From Amyloporia xantha (Eukaryota; Basidiomycota; Agaricomycetes; Polyporales; Adustoporiaceae), in the NCBI GenBank assembly GCA_036971615.1, contig JAYKKR010000005.1, positions 744,001 to 808,000 of the forward strand: a DNA stretch of 64,000 nucleotides, read 5' to 3'. Below the pieces are notes generated by a model. The model saw nothing but the letters and a program-made list of their open reading frames with translations, made no database searches and had not been told where the DNA came from. Position numbers and translations under genes: made by a program. This document shows, in pieces, positions 44,946 through 58,020 of the stretch (position 1 is its first letter; every line of letters starts with the position of its first letter).

Positions 44946-45180
44946 TTTTCTGACTTGCACGGTGCACATAGAACGCCTGAATGTCGAGCTTTTTGTTATT
45001 CGCCTGTACAGATATCTTCATTGAAAGACTTCATTCCGAATCAGCGGCTCAGTATGCTCCAGAGCCAAAATGAATTCATCATATTTGGTGAGTATAAGCA
45101 TTGATGACAGTATCGTCAGTGATATGGTACATTTATGGAGCCTAAAATACAGTTTTACAGTTTCATTTCATGAGTCTTAA

Positions 45181-46573
45181 CTATTGTTTGAGAGATTCCG
45201 AATCAGGGTCTTGCGTGCGCCCGTGGTCAACATCGAATTCTGTTGTGACGGCAATCTGCAACAAGGTAGTGATCAGTACCTGATACGCATTGCGAGACAG
45301 TGGGAATAAACTATCTGTCGCAACACTAACCTGTATGCTTTGCGCAGATTCGTCTTCGTATGGGCGCCTGAATAGCGCTGCGATGGGTGCGAACAATGCC
45401 CTCAGACGACGACGCTGTACATTTTCTGCCGCTCCCTGCTGCGCCTCGAGTTCAAAGGGAACCTTCTCAAACTGCATGACCGACTCCTTGATGTCATTCT
45501 CTGCAGAAGATGAGGTTCCAGCTGGAAGGCCAAGCTCGACCGGCTTTCCAGCGAACGAGGCAGATCCCCGATACGAATCTGTGGCACCGCGCGCTGTGCT
45601 CGAAGAGATCGACAGCCTGTGCGATGCGTCCTGAAGAGGCCGAGACGCGAGCGAGTTCGATCGCCCTTCCTTCGCTATGTGGATCTCTTGGGGAGGTGAT
45701 GCTTCAGACCGCGAGTCCGACCCTCCGGAAGTGACCCAGAAGAGCACAGTTGCATTGACGACCACCTGAGGCAGATGTCAGAAAAAAGCAGGCCCGCATG
45801 CATGTGCGGTATCACTTACGTCTGACCCGCAGCTCGCCAAACACAGCCAACCCAGCTGCCTGCCGTGCATCAATGTAAGAACGAGGATGTTGATGCATGA
45901 TGTAGTGAGAGCGACAGCTGCAGCCCTATAAACGGCTAATGAGCAGCGTTCGGATCACGACATGCACACGGCAACCTACCAGGTTGTTCGCACCGCGACT
46001 TGGCGGACTCTGGCACTGCGAAATGTCGCTCTGTAAAGGGGCCATAGGAACAACGACGTGAAAAGCACGTTTATGAAGCTAAATGTATGCGCTGAGTAGC
46101 GTATAGAACGACGCAAGTATAACACGTACAGATCGTATACAAGCAAGGTAACCGATGCTGCGCGTTTCAACCCTATGACGCAGGACCCGTCATCTCTGAA
46201 AAACGATACTCTCTCTGCATTCTGAATCAGTGCACGTTATGAGATGAAATGCTGTCGTATGAACTTACCGATGATCATCACCGTGGCGACGAATACATAC
46301 AGGCACACAATCACGAAGCATACAATGTAAATAGGGGAGTGCAGACGCTTCGACCGCGGTGACGGACTCCATACTACATGAATCTTTTCGGCTGAGGATC
46401 TTGATGTTAAAAGACAAATCAATGGAAACGAGACTACAATCGCTCTCACCGAGGAAAAAGTAGATCAGGATCTTTGACGAAGCGTAAAAGGCGATGCAGT
46501 TAAAGATGGCCAGGGAACAGACAGTGCCGTTATGCCCGAGTCCAGCGCCTTGGATGAGGACACCGGCTGTCAT
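45181..46573 (-). CDS. Agaricomycete multi-pass membrane protein, unknown function
   Basis: Several exons. Segments: NGTVCSLAIFNCIAFYASSK, ILIYFFLGE, IHVVWSPSPRSKRLHSPIYI then VCFVIVCLYVFVATVMIIG, RDDGSCVIGLKRAASVTLLV, NVLFTSLFLWPLYRATFRSA, TTWAAAVALTTSCINILVLT and LASCGSDMVVNATVLFWVTS: about six or seven TM helices, then a cytosolic Ser-rich tail of about 180 residues. The VWSP and CVIGL motifs recur in a family I associate with mushroom genomes but which has no assigned function. The true start may lie further upstream than 46573. The topology is GPCR-like, without a recognised GPCR motif. Confidence 0.7.
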
Positions 46574-49148
46574 GTCGTCAGTTGATTAAACTCGGTAATA
46601 TATAATATAAGCGCACAAGTGAATAGGAACGCCCAGCTGCAAATTCTATATCAGGACACTGAAACCCGCGAGCAGAATCGAACATACGAGTCAATGAGGA
46701 CCAACACAACTAATGTCCTCGGTACGCCTGTCTTTGTGAGACTGCGTAGACTGGTGAAGTCTTCAACCCTAATCCTCCGAGAGAATAGGAACGACACTAT
46801 CGAGACACCTAGAGGAGGAACGTGATCAGGGGGTTTCACTCGTATGGTATAAATCAGACTGACCGAGCAAGTGAATTAGACAGCTCAGGATGCGCAGCCC
46901 AACATTGGGAAACTGAACCTGCGGCGCCATCATAGGTCTCTGATAGTAGTGTGAGGGTGGGGGACTTGTCGTTACTGTGTCTTATAGCGCAGAATCCGCC
47001 ATAACCTCGGCGAGCGGGACGTCACAGCCAGTGCGCCCGTTTGGAGAGAGCACAATGCATCCGGGGTTCACCTGTCGGGTAGATCATGCGGGGTAGATAA
47101 AGGCACACAGTATGACGCTATGACATGACTATCCGCTGTGCGGAAAGTGAGCGAAAGGCAACAGCATACCATAAGCGTGGTTTCCGGCGGAAGCAAAGTG
47201 GAATCAACGATGTCCAGGAAAGGCAACTGTGCAAGAACCTCACTGTGTCACGTGACGACTGGACGAGATTATTGGGGACCAGCGGTGACCCAGCGGCACT
47301 GAGAAAACAGCAGAGGTCAGCCTTTCGAAATACTTAATGGCCATAAAATACCAAACAGGCCGCAGGGTATCTACAACTTCGCTCAACAGAAATCCTCATA
47401 GAGCGCAGAATCGGAAAATCAATGCGTCGGCGCGCACATACTGACTTGTGATCGAGCGGGAGCTCCGATCGTCTCCGACGCATCGCTTGCAATGCCCTCT
47501 CTCGTCTCCAAATGTCTCTCAGTGGTGAGGCATTAATGGTGAAATGTTCTATCATTCAATGACTATACAAATTGCCCTCAAAAGCCTGAAAGAACTTGCT
47601 AAGTGACAGCACCTTGACCTTCCCACTGAATTGCAAGGCTACTTTTATCAGCTATACTTCCTGCCTAGCCCATTAATATGGTCCAGGTGTTCTCACAACA
47701 TCCACATCACACCATCATCCCAATTGCATGCAGCACTTGCCATGACATAAATCACTCATATATCACACCAGATATAGCACTGTTACACATCTATTAGAAA
47801 AGTTACAAGTTCAGGTTCAAAAGCAATCAATGTAGCTATAGAATTTCACAAAATCCAGTAAATTGATGCACTTAAAACCCCTCCAATCAGATTAGTTGAG
47901 ACATATATATTGAATAAATTCCTATAATACAACATACTACATAATAATGAAAACAAAAAAGGTGTTCCAAAAATTGCTGAAGGCCGAAGCCAACAGACGT
48001 GTTCGGATGTGTAATTTGCAATCAGCAAAAGACTGTGCCTCGGTATAGACCTCACTGGCGACAGTACGTGCCCGAGCACAAGAATGAAGACCACAACGCG
48101 TTCGGGCGGTTGATATGGCAGTGGAGATGAGCGCACGGACCAGTTCAGGGCAGGCGATGGCACAGCCGCTATACTGGTCTTTCTTCGTAGTCTTCTGCAT
48201 GTGTCACCAATTCTTCCTCTAGAGTTATGTAGGGATGCGTGCGGCTTCATACTCTACAGGTCTTCGTTAGCCAAGCTGGACAGGCTATGGTACTTTTCTC
48301 TGGTTTGGGGCTATCATCGACTGGGCAGTTACTGTGGAACTTGTGCCTATGCAGCTCAGATTAAACTGAATACGATGGGAGTCCGGGACTACCGTATCCC
48401 ATCTCCCAGACTCGAGTGCAGATCCTATTGTATCTCAACGCCTACCTGGTCGCGACAATGTCAAAAGGTAGCAGTAGCCTCAGTCGGGTGACTTTAAGGT
48501 ATCTGGTCTTTGCATTGCGGCGAATTGAGGTATGTATTCGTCCAGAATCCTCGTACTGCAGTGTAAGCTGCAGTGACCGAAGTCGACTTACGACGAATCT
48601 CCCCAGAATATGACTCCGAGATAGATGAGAAGGCTTGCACTGCCCCAAGAAGACCTCCCACATTACTTGAACGCATATTTACGTGTTGGAGGTAGCTGAT
48701 CCGTTAATGTGATTGTGCAGCAATGTCTCGAATAATGCGCATCAGTCTTTATTCGACCGCAAAGCCGTACGAGTGTGTACACATGAGAGAAGTACGTTTG
48801 AGTTTGCCAGGATGACTTCCGACGGCCCGCGTGTCCTTCGCCGCCCTGTTCTTCGCGCAAATGTTCGACCGTGTTCCGTATCTGCCTGCGTGTCTTGTGC
48901 GTTCCTGCAGGTTCCTCCGCGACTTCATCGACTGTGTCCGTTCACACATCCCATTCATCTTGTGTTTTTATTTCCGCGAATAGAGCGTGAGCCTAGACTG
49001 AGAATATGGGCGGCTGAGCCAGGAACCGCGATAGCCGTTCTCACGCGCGCTCGAGCCGAGCAAAGGGGACGAGCATGATCCCCTCCCCACCCGGGCAATA
49101 CAACTCTTTTGTCGCTCTCCCTTCACCGCCCGCTTAGGGCTCGTCAGC
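46574..49148. other. Long gene-poor region with AT-rich patch
   Basis: 2.6 kb without a supported gene. 47565-47965 is clearly more AT-rich than the surroundings (repeated CATATATATTG, AATAATGAAAAC). On the minus strand 48494-48676 has a coding-like stretch (MRSSNVGGLLGAVQAFSSIS) that I could not extend. No terminal repeats were found. The patch may be a decayed transposon. Confidence 0.35.
48494..48676 (-). CDS. Unresolved coding-like fragment
   Basis: A 60-codon frame starts MRSSNVGGLLGAVQAFSSIS and includes a possible 36-nt intron (gtaagt..ctgcag) after GEIR. The continuation in either direction is broken by stops and I found no family. It may be one exon of a small gene or a remnant. Confidence 0.2.
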   Translation of the reverse strand: MRSSNVGGLLGAVQAFSSISESYSGEIRRKSTSVTAAYTAVRGFWTNTYLNSPQCKDQIP

Positions 49149-51160
49149 ATGGCTGTCACCGATCCTGCAGATCCATCCACGGTCCCTCAGGTGATCATCA
49201 TTGTCTGTCCTTCACACCATATACAGCGCAACTAATACAACAACGGGTAGATGCCGGACGCAGGTAGCCAGAGCGCGGACACCGACGCGGGGCCAGCGCA
49301 CCAGCCTGAGCAGAGAGACCCAGACGTGAAAAGCACACAAGTCGGTGCAGAGAGTTTGGCGCACACTCATACGGTCAGCGGATCGGATTCACAAGACATG
49401 ACTGGCACCCATGCTACCCAGGATGGTGCTTCGGCTGCTGGAGTTCACTCGTTAACGCGCGACAGTACAGGGCAGGCACCTTCATCATCAGCTCAGCCGT
49501 CCTCTTCTACTGGGCTGGCACCAGCGGCGGCTATGGCTACGTCCGCGTCACCACCGGAGAAGCAGGCGGACGAGGGGGAGAAGGAGAAACCCACAGGGTT
49601 GACCATCGCGACTCCCACAAGCAAGCGGAGACGGGAGGCGAGAGAGGTTTCTGACGGCGCGCACACCGCGTCGAGCACGACAGAACGGCCCTCGTCTCCC
49701 CGCTCCGCGCACACCGCTCCCAAGCGCGCGAAGACCTCTTTCCTCACTAGGATAGCGCGTATATGCATGTCTTGCGCGAAGCCCTCTGCTCGTGAACATG
49801 ACATTGACGTAGACGAGGGTGTCACGCATTTGGTAGAGACAGAGCAGCAGGGTACGAAGGAGTCAGAGAAGCACCCTACGCGCGAGTCTTCGACGATCAC
49901 GACAGGTCAGAGGAGTTCTATTTCCCCGTTCGTATATGTTATTGACGAGAAGAGAACAGTGATCCCCCCTCCGACACGTCCGGTGTCTCTCGTAGCTCCA
50001 GGATCATTAGCTGACGCCGACATTATAGTGCCGCCTGCTCCCAACAAACTTCTGCCGCATTCGGAGACAGATGGGTTGACTTCAGGTGCCGTGCAGCCTC
50101 CAGGTTCCACTGGCCACGATATCACCGTTGAACATCGGACCCATATTAATGACTCCGGAGACGAGTCTGACGGGTCCTTCACTGAGGAAGACCTGCTCAA
50201 TAATCTACTCCACATGGACAGTGATACCGAGGAGCAAATGCTCATCCGGAAAGGAGGAATTGGGATACCCGTTGGCCCGGTGAGTCCGTATATATGCGGT
50301 GTGCGCGTGCAGCAGTAGCTGACTGCATGGCTTCATCAGGATGGCAAACCCCAGCCACTGCTGCCTCCTATTCACCCCAAATATGAAGGGCGTAAATGCC
50401 TTGTGCTCGATCTCGACGAGACCCTCGTGCACAGCAGTCTAAGAGTACGTTCAGCGGTAACCGCTCGCTCCCACCCGAATGCAACGAAATGAATGACACC
50501 CATCCTTGCTTGCACTACAGCCCGTGCCGTCACCAGACTACATAGTCCCCGTAGAGATCGAGTCCTTCTGGCACAACTTCTACGTGCTCAAGCGGCCGGG
50601 GGTGGACGCATTCTTGAAGAGGATGGGCGAGATTTATGAGGTGGTCGTATTTACGGCCAGTCTAAGCAAGGTACGTACTCTCTCCGCGGCCCCCACTCCC
50701 CCGCGTGTCTTCGTATCCTCAACCCACATCGTCTCCATGTCCCGTTTGTGCCCGTGTCTATGTCCTGCTACTGCGTGCGGTGTCTCAGTATGCCGATCCG
50801 GTCCTAGACAGACTTGACCCGGATCGATCTGTTGCGCATCGCCTCTTCCGCGAGAGCTGCTACAACCATCGTGGCAACTACGTCAAGGTTCGTCTTTGTT
50901 ACTCCTGGAACGAGCGGAACACGGCCTGAAATTTTTCTCTCCATGGATAGGATCTCTCGCAGCTCGGCCGTCCGATAGCGGACACCATCATCATTGATAA
51001 CTCGCCTGCGTCCTATATCTTTCACCCGCACAATGCGGTGCCTATATCCTCGTGGTTCAACGACCCACACGATACGGAGCTCACTGACCTCTGTCCCTTC
51101 CTCGCGGACCTGGGCATTGCGCCAAGCGACGTGCGGGGAGTCCTGGACCCTTCGATATAG
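49149..51160 (+). CDS. FCP1/SCP/Psr-type HAD phosphatase (CTD-phosphatase-like)
   Basis: Several exons, about 570 residues. Exon 1 (49149-49190) is short ([14 protein letters not shown]). A long Ser/Thr/Glu-rich disordered region follows (to about residue 370), with KR-rich spots ([18 protein letters not shown]). The catalytic domain is [18 protein letters not shown] (the DLDET nucleophile motif), then [99 protein letters not shown] and GVLDPSI. All HAD motifs are intact. The family dephosphorylates Ser/Thr; SCPs act on the Pol II CTD and yeast Psr1/2 act at the plasma membrane in salt stress. The N-terminus here lacks the Psr palmitoylation cysteines, so the location is uncertain. Confidence 0.9.
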
Positions 51161-52157
51161 CAAAGCCATTCTCTACCCACGAGCAAAACGCGCTGCGCGT
51201 CAGGCCAGCGCAAGCCGCCATGGTCCAGTCGTCCGTCCGTACCGAAAGACAATGCGCAGTTGTCGGCACTCTTTTCGAGTCGGTGGTACGGCGGCTTTCT
51301 CAGGCTCAGTCTGGTGACCGAGCTTTTCATTCCTTACACATTCTGGCCACCACAGCAATTCAATCCAAGTATACCCCGCAATCAAGTAAGCGTTTACCTT
51401 CGGCTGGCGTAAGGGGGGAACGCCGCTGACTTCTCATGGCTGTCATGTCAGGTTGCCTCTTTTCTGTTACCTCTAGATCGCCGGCGCGAACGTCCTACGG
51501 GTGCTCTACCACTTTCCCCCCACAATCGCTTGATATATCGTCAATCCTTGCACACGTACGTATGTACCTCATGCAGGTTATTACTGTGCAACATGTTGAC
51601 TTTGCCTGATAGGGTATCGCCAATATTTATTTACTGAATACCCTTTCCCATGCTCGGGCCACCTCCTTCCTGTGTTTACGGTTACCCATGTGACGCACCG
51701 ATACGAATACATGATGATTCTACCCTGGCAATTGTTTATCTTTGACTGGTGGACCAATCTAACGGAAACTCCACTAGTGTGTACACAAGTATCCCCGTAT
51801 AGGTTCGGCGTTCTCAAATACTGTCAGCACATTCTTGCGTAAGACCGTAAGCAGTGAATGCATGATATTCGGCCAGGTACTCTTCTTCGGCAAGTGGATG
51901 TCTCGTAGGCATCACTACGTCAGTAGATAGGTACCGTTGTAAGGATCGCGGATTCTATTCATAATCATACTGTGCCGGACAGCGTGCACCAAGATGGACT
52001 TCGAAGATAGCGCTTTGTCATTTCAAATCGTTACTGCACAGTTATAAAATCTCCAAGACGGAATTCGGTTTCTCTTTCACCCCTCCCAGTTGTTCCACCT
52101 CTTTGAGTACTCTCACACATCTACACGCTCGCGACAATATGTTAGAAGAAGCAACAA
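51161..52157. other. Intergenic
   Basis: About 1 kb between convergent genes. Contains a possible tRNA-like relic on the minus strand near 51475-51525 (A-box-like GTGGTAGAGCACC and GTTCG) lacking an anticodon arm. No gene supported. Confidence 0.35.
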
Positions 52158-55100
52158 TTACTGATCGTCCCGCCCTTTCTTCCCCTCCACGACCTCGTCT
52201 TCCCACGGACTGAAAGTAGGCTTTCTCATCCACGAGAACACCGGAGGGATAAGCGTCCTGCCGCCCACCTCACTGCCTGGCGGAGTCCGCTGCGTCGCGT
52301 TCGCGTGTACGTGCGATGGCGACGGCGGCATGCTCCCGAGCGACAGCTCACTCAGCGTCGGCAGACGCTCGAGACTCGTGTTGGATGAGCCTCCCAGCGC
52401 ACGCTGCAGCGCCTCGCGCTCTTCTCGCGACGGGGCAAACGCACGCATCGAGATTGACGAGAAAAGCGAGTCCGCGTCGGACGTGAGAGGGGGCAACATG
52501 CAGGGCACGCTGAGGGTAGACGGCATGGCGGAAGGTTTGGGTCCCATTGGGTCGAACGTGGAAGCGGTCTGCTGCGGTGGAAAGAAGCTGGGGAGCGACT
52601 TCTTGTTCAGGCGGAAGACCTTCGCCTCCGGGTTGAGGCCCTTCTTCTCTTTCGGATCTGCGGAGTGCCAGCGCCGGTGAGCCGCTCCTGTCCTATCGTC
52701 TGCGTCTCCTACTTCAGACTTGAGCTGTGGAACAGACTGAGGATCCGAAATCGTGCGTGCGGGCGACGGTGCGAGTGCGCGTGGCATTTCCATAGTCTCT
52801 GCAGTCACGCGGCGGCGCAGCGCAAGAGGCGGGGGGCGGATCTCGAAGGGGTCTTCCCGGTCAACGCCGTCGAACGATGGGTTAGTGATCGACGTTGGCG
52901 AAGAAGCGAATGCACTGGGAACCTCGACAGGCGGGGGCAGGGGTCGCATAGAACGCCAATTGGGATCCATGACATCGTCGTTGTCCGACTGGAAAGAGCG
53001 AGAAAGGTCCTCCATACTAGAGCTGCTCTCGAGCGAGTTGATCAGGCTTGAAGGAATTAAGGAGGTGCTCCTAGGTGAGATCGCTTCCCCTCCTTGCAGG
53101 CTGCCAGAAAGTGGATCCGCGTCGCTGTCGCTGAAGGGAGAGAAGCGCGAGGTATGCGTGAGTGCAGAAGACAATGGTGCAGAACGCTTCTCGTCGTAGA
53201 ACGAGTATGCTTGAGGTCGCAAAAAGGCGTCGTGATTGCCGTCAGATACGACAGGACGGAGTTGTTCTCGGAAGTTGGAAATACCTCCAAGAGACAGGGT
53301 CTTCGGTCTCGGAGATATGGACAGCCCCCTCGGCTTCTGGGCAGCCATCGAATCGACTCCTCGGCCAGGCGACACTTGTAACGGCTGAGGGAAAGTCTCA
53401 ACGCCACTGCCAAAGTCAGTACTAAACTGAGCAGGTGGATCTTGCGTGGCTGGTTGACTGTACACCGGTATCGGCGACCACGGGTTCGCCTCATCCTCAC
53501 CACTCGTCGTGACCACATGCAGCGGGTAGAACGACCGATCCTGCTTCCTCAGCTCTGCCTGCTCCTTCGCCGCCTTCAACCTCTCTTCCTCTTTAAGAAT
53601 CTTCTCCTCAAGCTCCTTCGCCCTAGCATTCAGTGCCGCTACCACCTCCTCCGCAACTTTGATTTCCTTCTTCTTCGCATCCATCTCCTCCTTCGCCTCT
53701 CCCTCTGCCTTGTCCCCCTCCTCCTTCACTTGCACTACCACCTCCTCGTCTCCGCGTATCCGTTCCTTCAATGCATCGATCTCCTGGTCGAGCCGCTCTA
53801 CCCGCCGGCTTGCGTTATCCCGTGCGCCCTCCGCCGCACGCAGCCGCTTCTCCGCATCACGTTTGGTCCCCTCCGCCACGCGCTTCGCGTCCTCTAACGC
53901 ACGCGTGTGCGTCTTGAGCTCGAGGCGTGCGACGTCATCGGCGCGCTTGCGAGCGCGCTGGGCGTCGAGGTCCGCTTGAACCACAGCATGCGACTGGGCG
54001 GCGGCGGCGTGGAAATCAGTGAGCTGCGTGCGGAGGTCGTGCACGGCGGACTTGGAATGGGTGATCTGCCGGAGGATCTCGGCGATCGCAGGGGACGAGT
54101 CAAAGAGCGAGGTGGACGGGGATGAGTAAGTGAGGCTGGGTGGTGTGTTCAGCCGGAGTTGGTCCGTGACGTTACATCCTTGGATCTGTACTGGTGAGTG
54201 GTTATGACGCTGGGAGTTGTTCCGATCGCTCTTCGGAGGAGTCGCAGGAAGCCGAGGTGCGTGCAGAGGTAACGATGCAGACTTTGGAAGTGGTGGCGGC
54301 GTTGTACTTCGTGTGGAATTGGTGACGGTGCGCTGTGTTGACCGCTCTGTGCCTCTTAGTTTAGCCGTAGAATCTGTACTAGGCAGATGCAATGAAGTAG
54401 ACGTCGAGTTGAAAGGCAGGCCTGAATGAAATGATACACAGTCGGCCATCATAATTCACGACATAATATTAGCTGTGCTTACCTTCATAACATTCCAGGT
54501 TGTCCAGCGCTTTTACGTCCAGTATACCAGATGTCAACCGCTCTGCGTCCTTCGAATCCACGAATGAGTTATGCCACCAGGCACGTATCGAGCCTCCTCG
54601 CCACCATTTTCCAAATGCACCGATGAACCATGAGTCATTGACAGTCGAAGTTGGATTTTCGACCGCAATAGCGCTGCGGGTGTGTGACGAGCCACTGGGC
54701 AGAACGGCTGCAATCGTCAGAATCCCAAAGCTCCGAATGACATGCTTAGGGGTGCGCAAGGATATTGAGGCCCGATTGACGAAGTGAAAGGGGGACTGTA
54801 TGCCGAAATTTGCGCTTGATTTATGAGCGATGGTGGACGATTGTTTGGACAGGGTGAAGTGTAGGCCGGCGTTTCTCGCATCTGCTTCATCATCCTGTGC
54901 AGTCTCATCGAGGCGGCTGAGGTGTTGACGAAAGGACTGTTCGGTGAGGTAGGCGCGAAATGAGGTCTCGGATGGATTCGTGAGGTAGGCTGGACGACGT
55001 AAGGCATTGACAGAAGGACGTTTACCGCAAGGACGATGGAGAAGGGAAGGAAATGAAACACGAAATAGAAGATCAAACCTTGCAACGGAGCAAGAGAAGA

Positions 55101-55246
55101 TGTAGAAACGCACCCAGGACGAGCAGCACAATCAAGCAGATTGTGCCGAAGAAGACGGTGCGAACGTCGACCTTGTGCAAGACTGTTCCGATGGAGAGAG
55201 TAGGATGGCCGCCATACAACATTGCGCTCAACGCACCAAAGACCAT
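52158..55246 (-). CDS. Membrane-anchored coiled-coil protein (two frames joined)
   Basis: The upstream frame starts MVFGALSAMLYGGHPTLSIG at 55246, with a TM helix TVFFGTICLIVLLVLGAFLH, then a conserved-looking segment TSFRAYLTEQSFRQHLSRLD and ..SWFIGAFGKWWRGGSIRAWW. It ends in GAA G/gtaagc at about 54482. An intron to CATTCAG at about 54425 brings GGCCTGCCT into frame, joining it to the second frame (54452-52158). That part (about 750 residues) has a Pro/Ser region, a long coiled coil (about residues 145-300; ERLDQEIDALKERIRGDEEV, EELEEKILKEEERLKA) and a low-complexity tail. It could instead be two genes; the splice consensus and frame match favour one of about 960 residues. Function unknown. 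The join at about 55080-54965 within the first exon pair is less certain. Confidence 0.65.
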
Positions 55247-58020
55247 GGTGGAGAGAAAAAACAAAAGGCGCCTCCCCGTAGGGTGTACGCCAGGGTGAGT
55301 GGCTATGCCTCGAGGCGGGGAGGGGTGGGTGGCTTGATTGATGCGTTTAGCCGACAGGGTTGGAAGGGGACACTGGTGGTGTCCCCAGGGTGAAGAGGAT
55401 GAGATGAGGGTAGAGAGATAAAAGACGAAAAGACTGAAAGCGATCTGGCCCAGCGGTCGTCGCCCGAAAAAGAGGAGGCCAACTAAACTCGAAAACTTGC
55501 CACAATCGTCGGCGCGCCCGGTCAGATGACCGCCGGTGCCCCCTCCCGAGCGGCCGATCCCGACTCTCCGGCACCGGTCCCGCCGGTTCCGAGCCATCTG
55601 ATCATCTCACAAATCTCAGATGCCGTCGTACGTCTCTTGCTGCAGTACTTACAGTAATACATTCCTGCAGTTGCCAGTTGATACATACGCCTCCTCAATG
55701 CCCACATCTCAGTGACTTCCACAATGCAACCCCAATCTCATCGATACGCTCGGTCGCCGGATCTCTCATCTGTCCTCTATCAATTACTCAATCAACCTCG
55801 AGCTCAACGACATTCGACATCAGCTTCGTTTCGCCAGCCGTGGTCCATGCGCCCCAGCTGCATGTCTTCTCGCGCACGCCTCACGGGGCTCTTCTACTCC
55901 GGCTCTTGCAATCGATGCACACACAGCGCAGGCAAACGCTTCTACTGCTCCAACTTTCTGCTCACGAGATGCTCTCGCGCACCATACATGGCTAGCGCGT
56001 CCACCGCCCCGACTTCTCATGGAACGCCCGAAGCGTAGTGGCCGTTTGCAGACGCATGTTGCACACGACAACCTCTCTGCCAAGGCTCACTCCTACCACT
56101 CGACAACTGCTCTTGGCATCGCTAGATGTTTTGCCTGATCTGCGCACAATCCGTCGAGGCTGCGATGCTATCTCAATAGTCCCATATCTGCTGCATCTCT
56201 GGCAGGAGGTCAGCCATCTTCAGCCATCCACATCGTGTCGTGTGATCATGCTTCGAAGCGATAAGGTGGCAGCATTCACCGAAGCCTCTCATGAGTCGGC
56301 CTTCTAGCGGATCCTGCTGCTTCTTACGCCATATAGCGTCACACCCTGCATCCTACTGCTGGCTGTTTCTGCAGCCGGTATCCTTTCGCGGACATTCATT
56401 GACTCAAACGTGAGTCGCGATGGCAATTGGTTATATTTCGATACGTATCCTCGCAAGCTGATCTATATTCACTGACCCTTGATATTACCGCCTCCATCTC
56501 CATCGCGAGGTTGACCGCACCCTTCGTGTTCATACAGATGGTGGTTTTTGCAAAAAAACTCACCTTCGAGGGACCATTCGTGCTCTATAACTGACACATT
56601 GTATGTAATATGAAATCACATTAATCAAGTCCGTCGCCTCACACCCCGTCTTGATCTTGCCGATCAAGCTGAGCTGAAATGCGTATGGGTGTGTACCATC
56701 ATCCGCACTGCTGAGGTCGCGCAAACGCATGTACAGCATTAGTGCCTCTTGTGGCATATCGATAATCGGGTCCTATTGCTGGTGTCATTGTCCGCAACTA
56801 AGGAAACGAAGTGGACTTTGCGGAGTGCTGGCAGTCGCGATCCAGAGCTCCAATCGCAACTGAGTCCAGTCAGTGGCTTCATTAAGCAACTTTTTTCATC
56901 GGAAAGGTGCACAACAAGTCATCTAAACGCCCATGTCAGCCCCACTATCGAATGGTCTGCTAAAATAAAATGATCATCGGCTCATGCTATTCCTTTGCAT
57001 GTAAGGATACACTGCTAACCGTTGTATGACCGTAGATGCATGACAGCTATAAATATCCACGACGGGAAAGGGCTGTGATCGGAAATTCTAATACTTGACA
57101 GGGTGTGTACTGTTCGTCCGTCTGATGTTGCTAACTGTCCAGTCCAGAAAATGCGTGTACCCCTAGCACACATCCGTGATGAGTTCAACTATGCCACGAC
57201 AGATAACAAGACCCGATAATGTATATCGAAGCAGGCTGATCAAAGGCAATGTCAGATATGGCGAACCTCCCCACGTCAATGTGAAGAGTGATGATGCCCG
57301 TTCTCCATCTGCCAGCCCTTTCGAACTATGGCCACCGGATAAATATGGCTCTGACATCATGGGATAGCTAAGGGGGAAAATGTCCCACTATTCCATGCTA
57401 TCCCATGCATTCCCTGCGTGGCTGACTTTGTGGATCAGTGTGCATCAAATGGCGAAAGGCTCTCAGAACCTCAGAACCGACGGTCTCTGTACCCATTGTA
57501 AATATGACCGCATACCCTACTGCTGGAATAAAATTGATACAGGCGTGAATACTGGATCCGCATTATGTAGAGCCTGCCTTCACAGACGAGAGTGATGAAA
57601 AAGACTGTGTGGCTTCTGTGCCCTGGTATCAGCCAGCGTCGCTCGAATGTACAAATGATTGAATCTCGATGACTCGACGCAACAAACACATCGAGATATA
57701 TGCGGATTTTTAGCGTATGTTTTGGATTGCTTTTGACTGCTGATGATGACCAGCAGCCAGTGCCGCCGAGCCGTCGAGTGCTTGTCGCTTCGAAATCGGA
57801 ATACAGTGCTTTCCCAACTGGGACTGGTGTGTTGTGATCGGCTGAGCTCAGGCTGGAGAGACGCCGGCGCCTTGCACACGGCTCGAGTGATTCAAGATCG
57901 ACTGTGCCATCTCTCGGATTCTCTCCAGATCCTCACTTGGTTCGAACACGGCTGCTAGGCGCAACGCAAAAAGGCAACACATTCACATTCAGCCACAGGT
58001 TCTTCTTGCACCTGTAGTGC
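55247..58020. other. Gene-poor region
   Basis: 2.8 kb. Open frames at 55678-56035 (+) have no known domain. A 71-codon frame at 57380-57595 (+) encodes CTHCKYDRIPYC and CRACLHRRE, a C-x2-C..C-x2-C spacing (see findings). Otherwise nothing recognised. Confidence 0.35.
57380..57595 (+). CDS. Possible small Cys-motif ORF
   Basis: 71 residues. The C-terminal half is CTHCKYDRIPYCWNK, then CRACLHRRE, a zinc-ribbon-like arrangement of paired cysteines. No homolog is recognised and no splice or promoter support is seen, so chance is quite possible. Confidence 0.2.
   Translation: MSHYSMLSHAFPAWLTLWISVHQMAKGSQNLRTDGLCTHCKYDRIPYCWNKIDTGVNTGSALCRACLHRRE

Noticed and set aside
46905..46960. Resemblance to the 3' end of 18S rRNA (CTGAACCTGCGGCGCCATCAT)
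   Set aside because: Only a short match; the sequence around it is not rRNA.
51475..51525. tRNA-like sequence on the minus strand
   Set aside because: It has A-box- and B-box-like words, but the anticodon arm is missing and the boxes are too close together; at best a relic.
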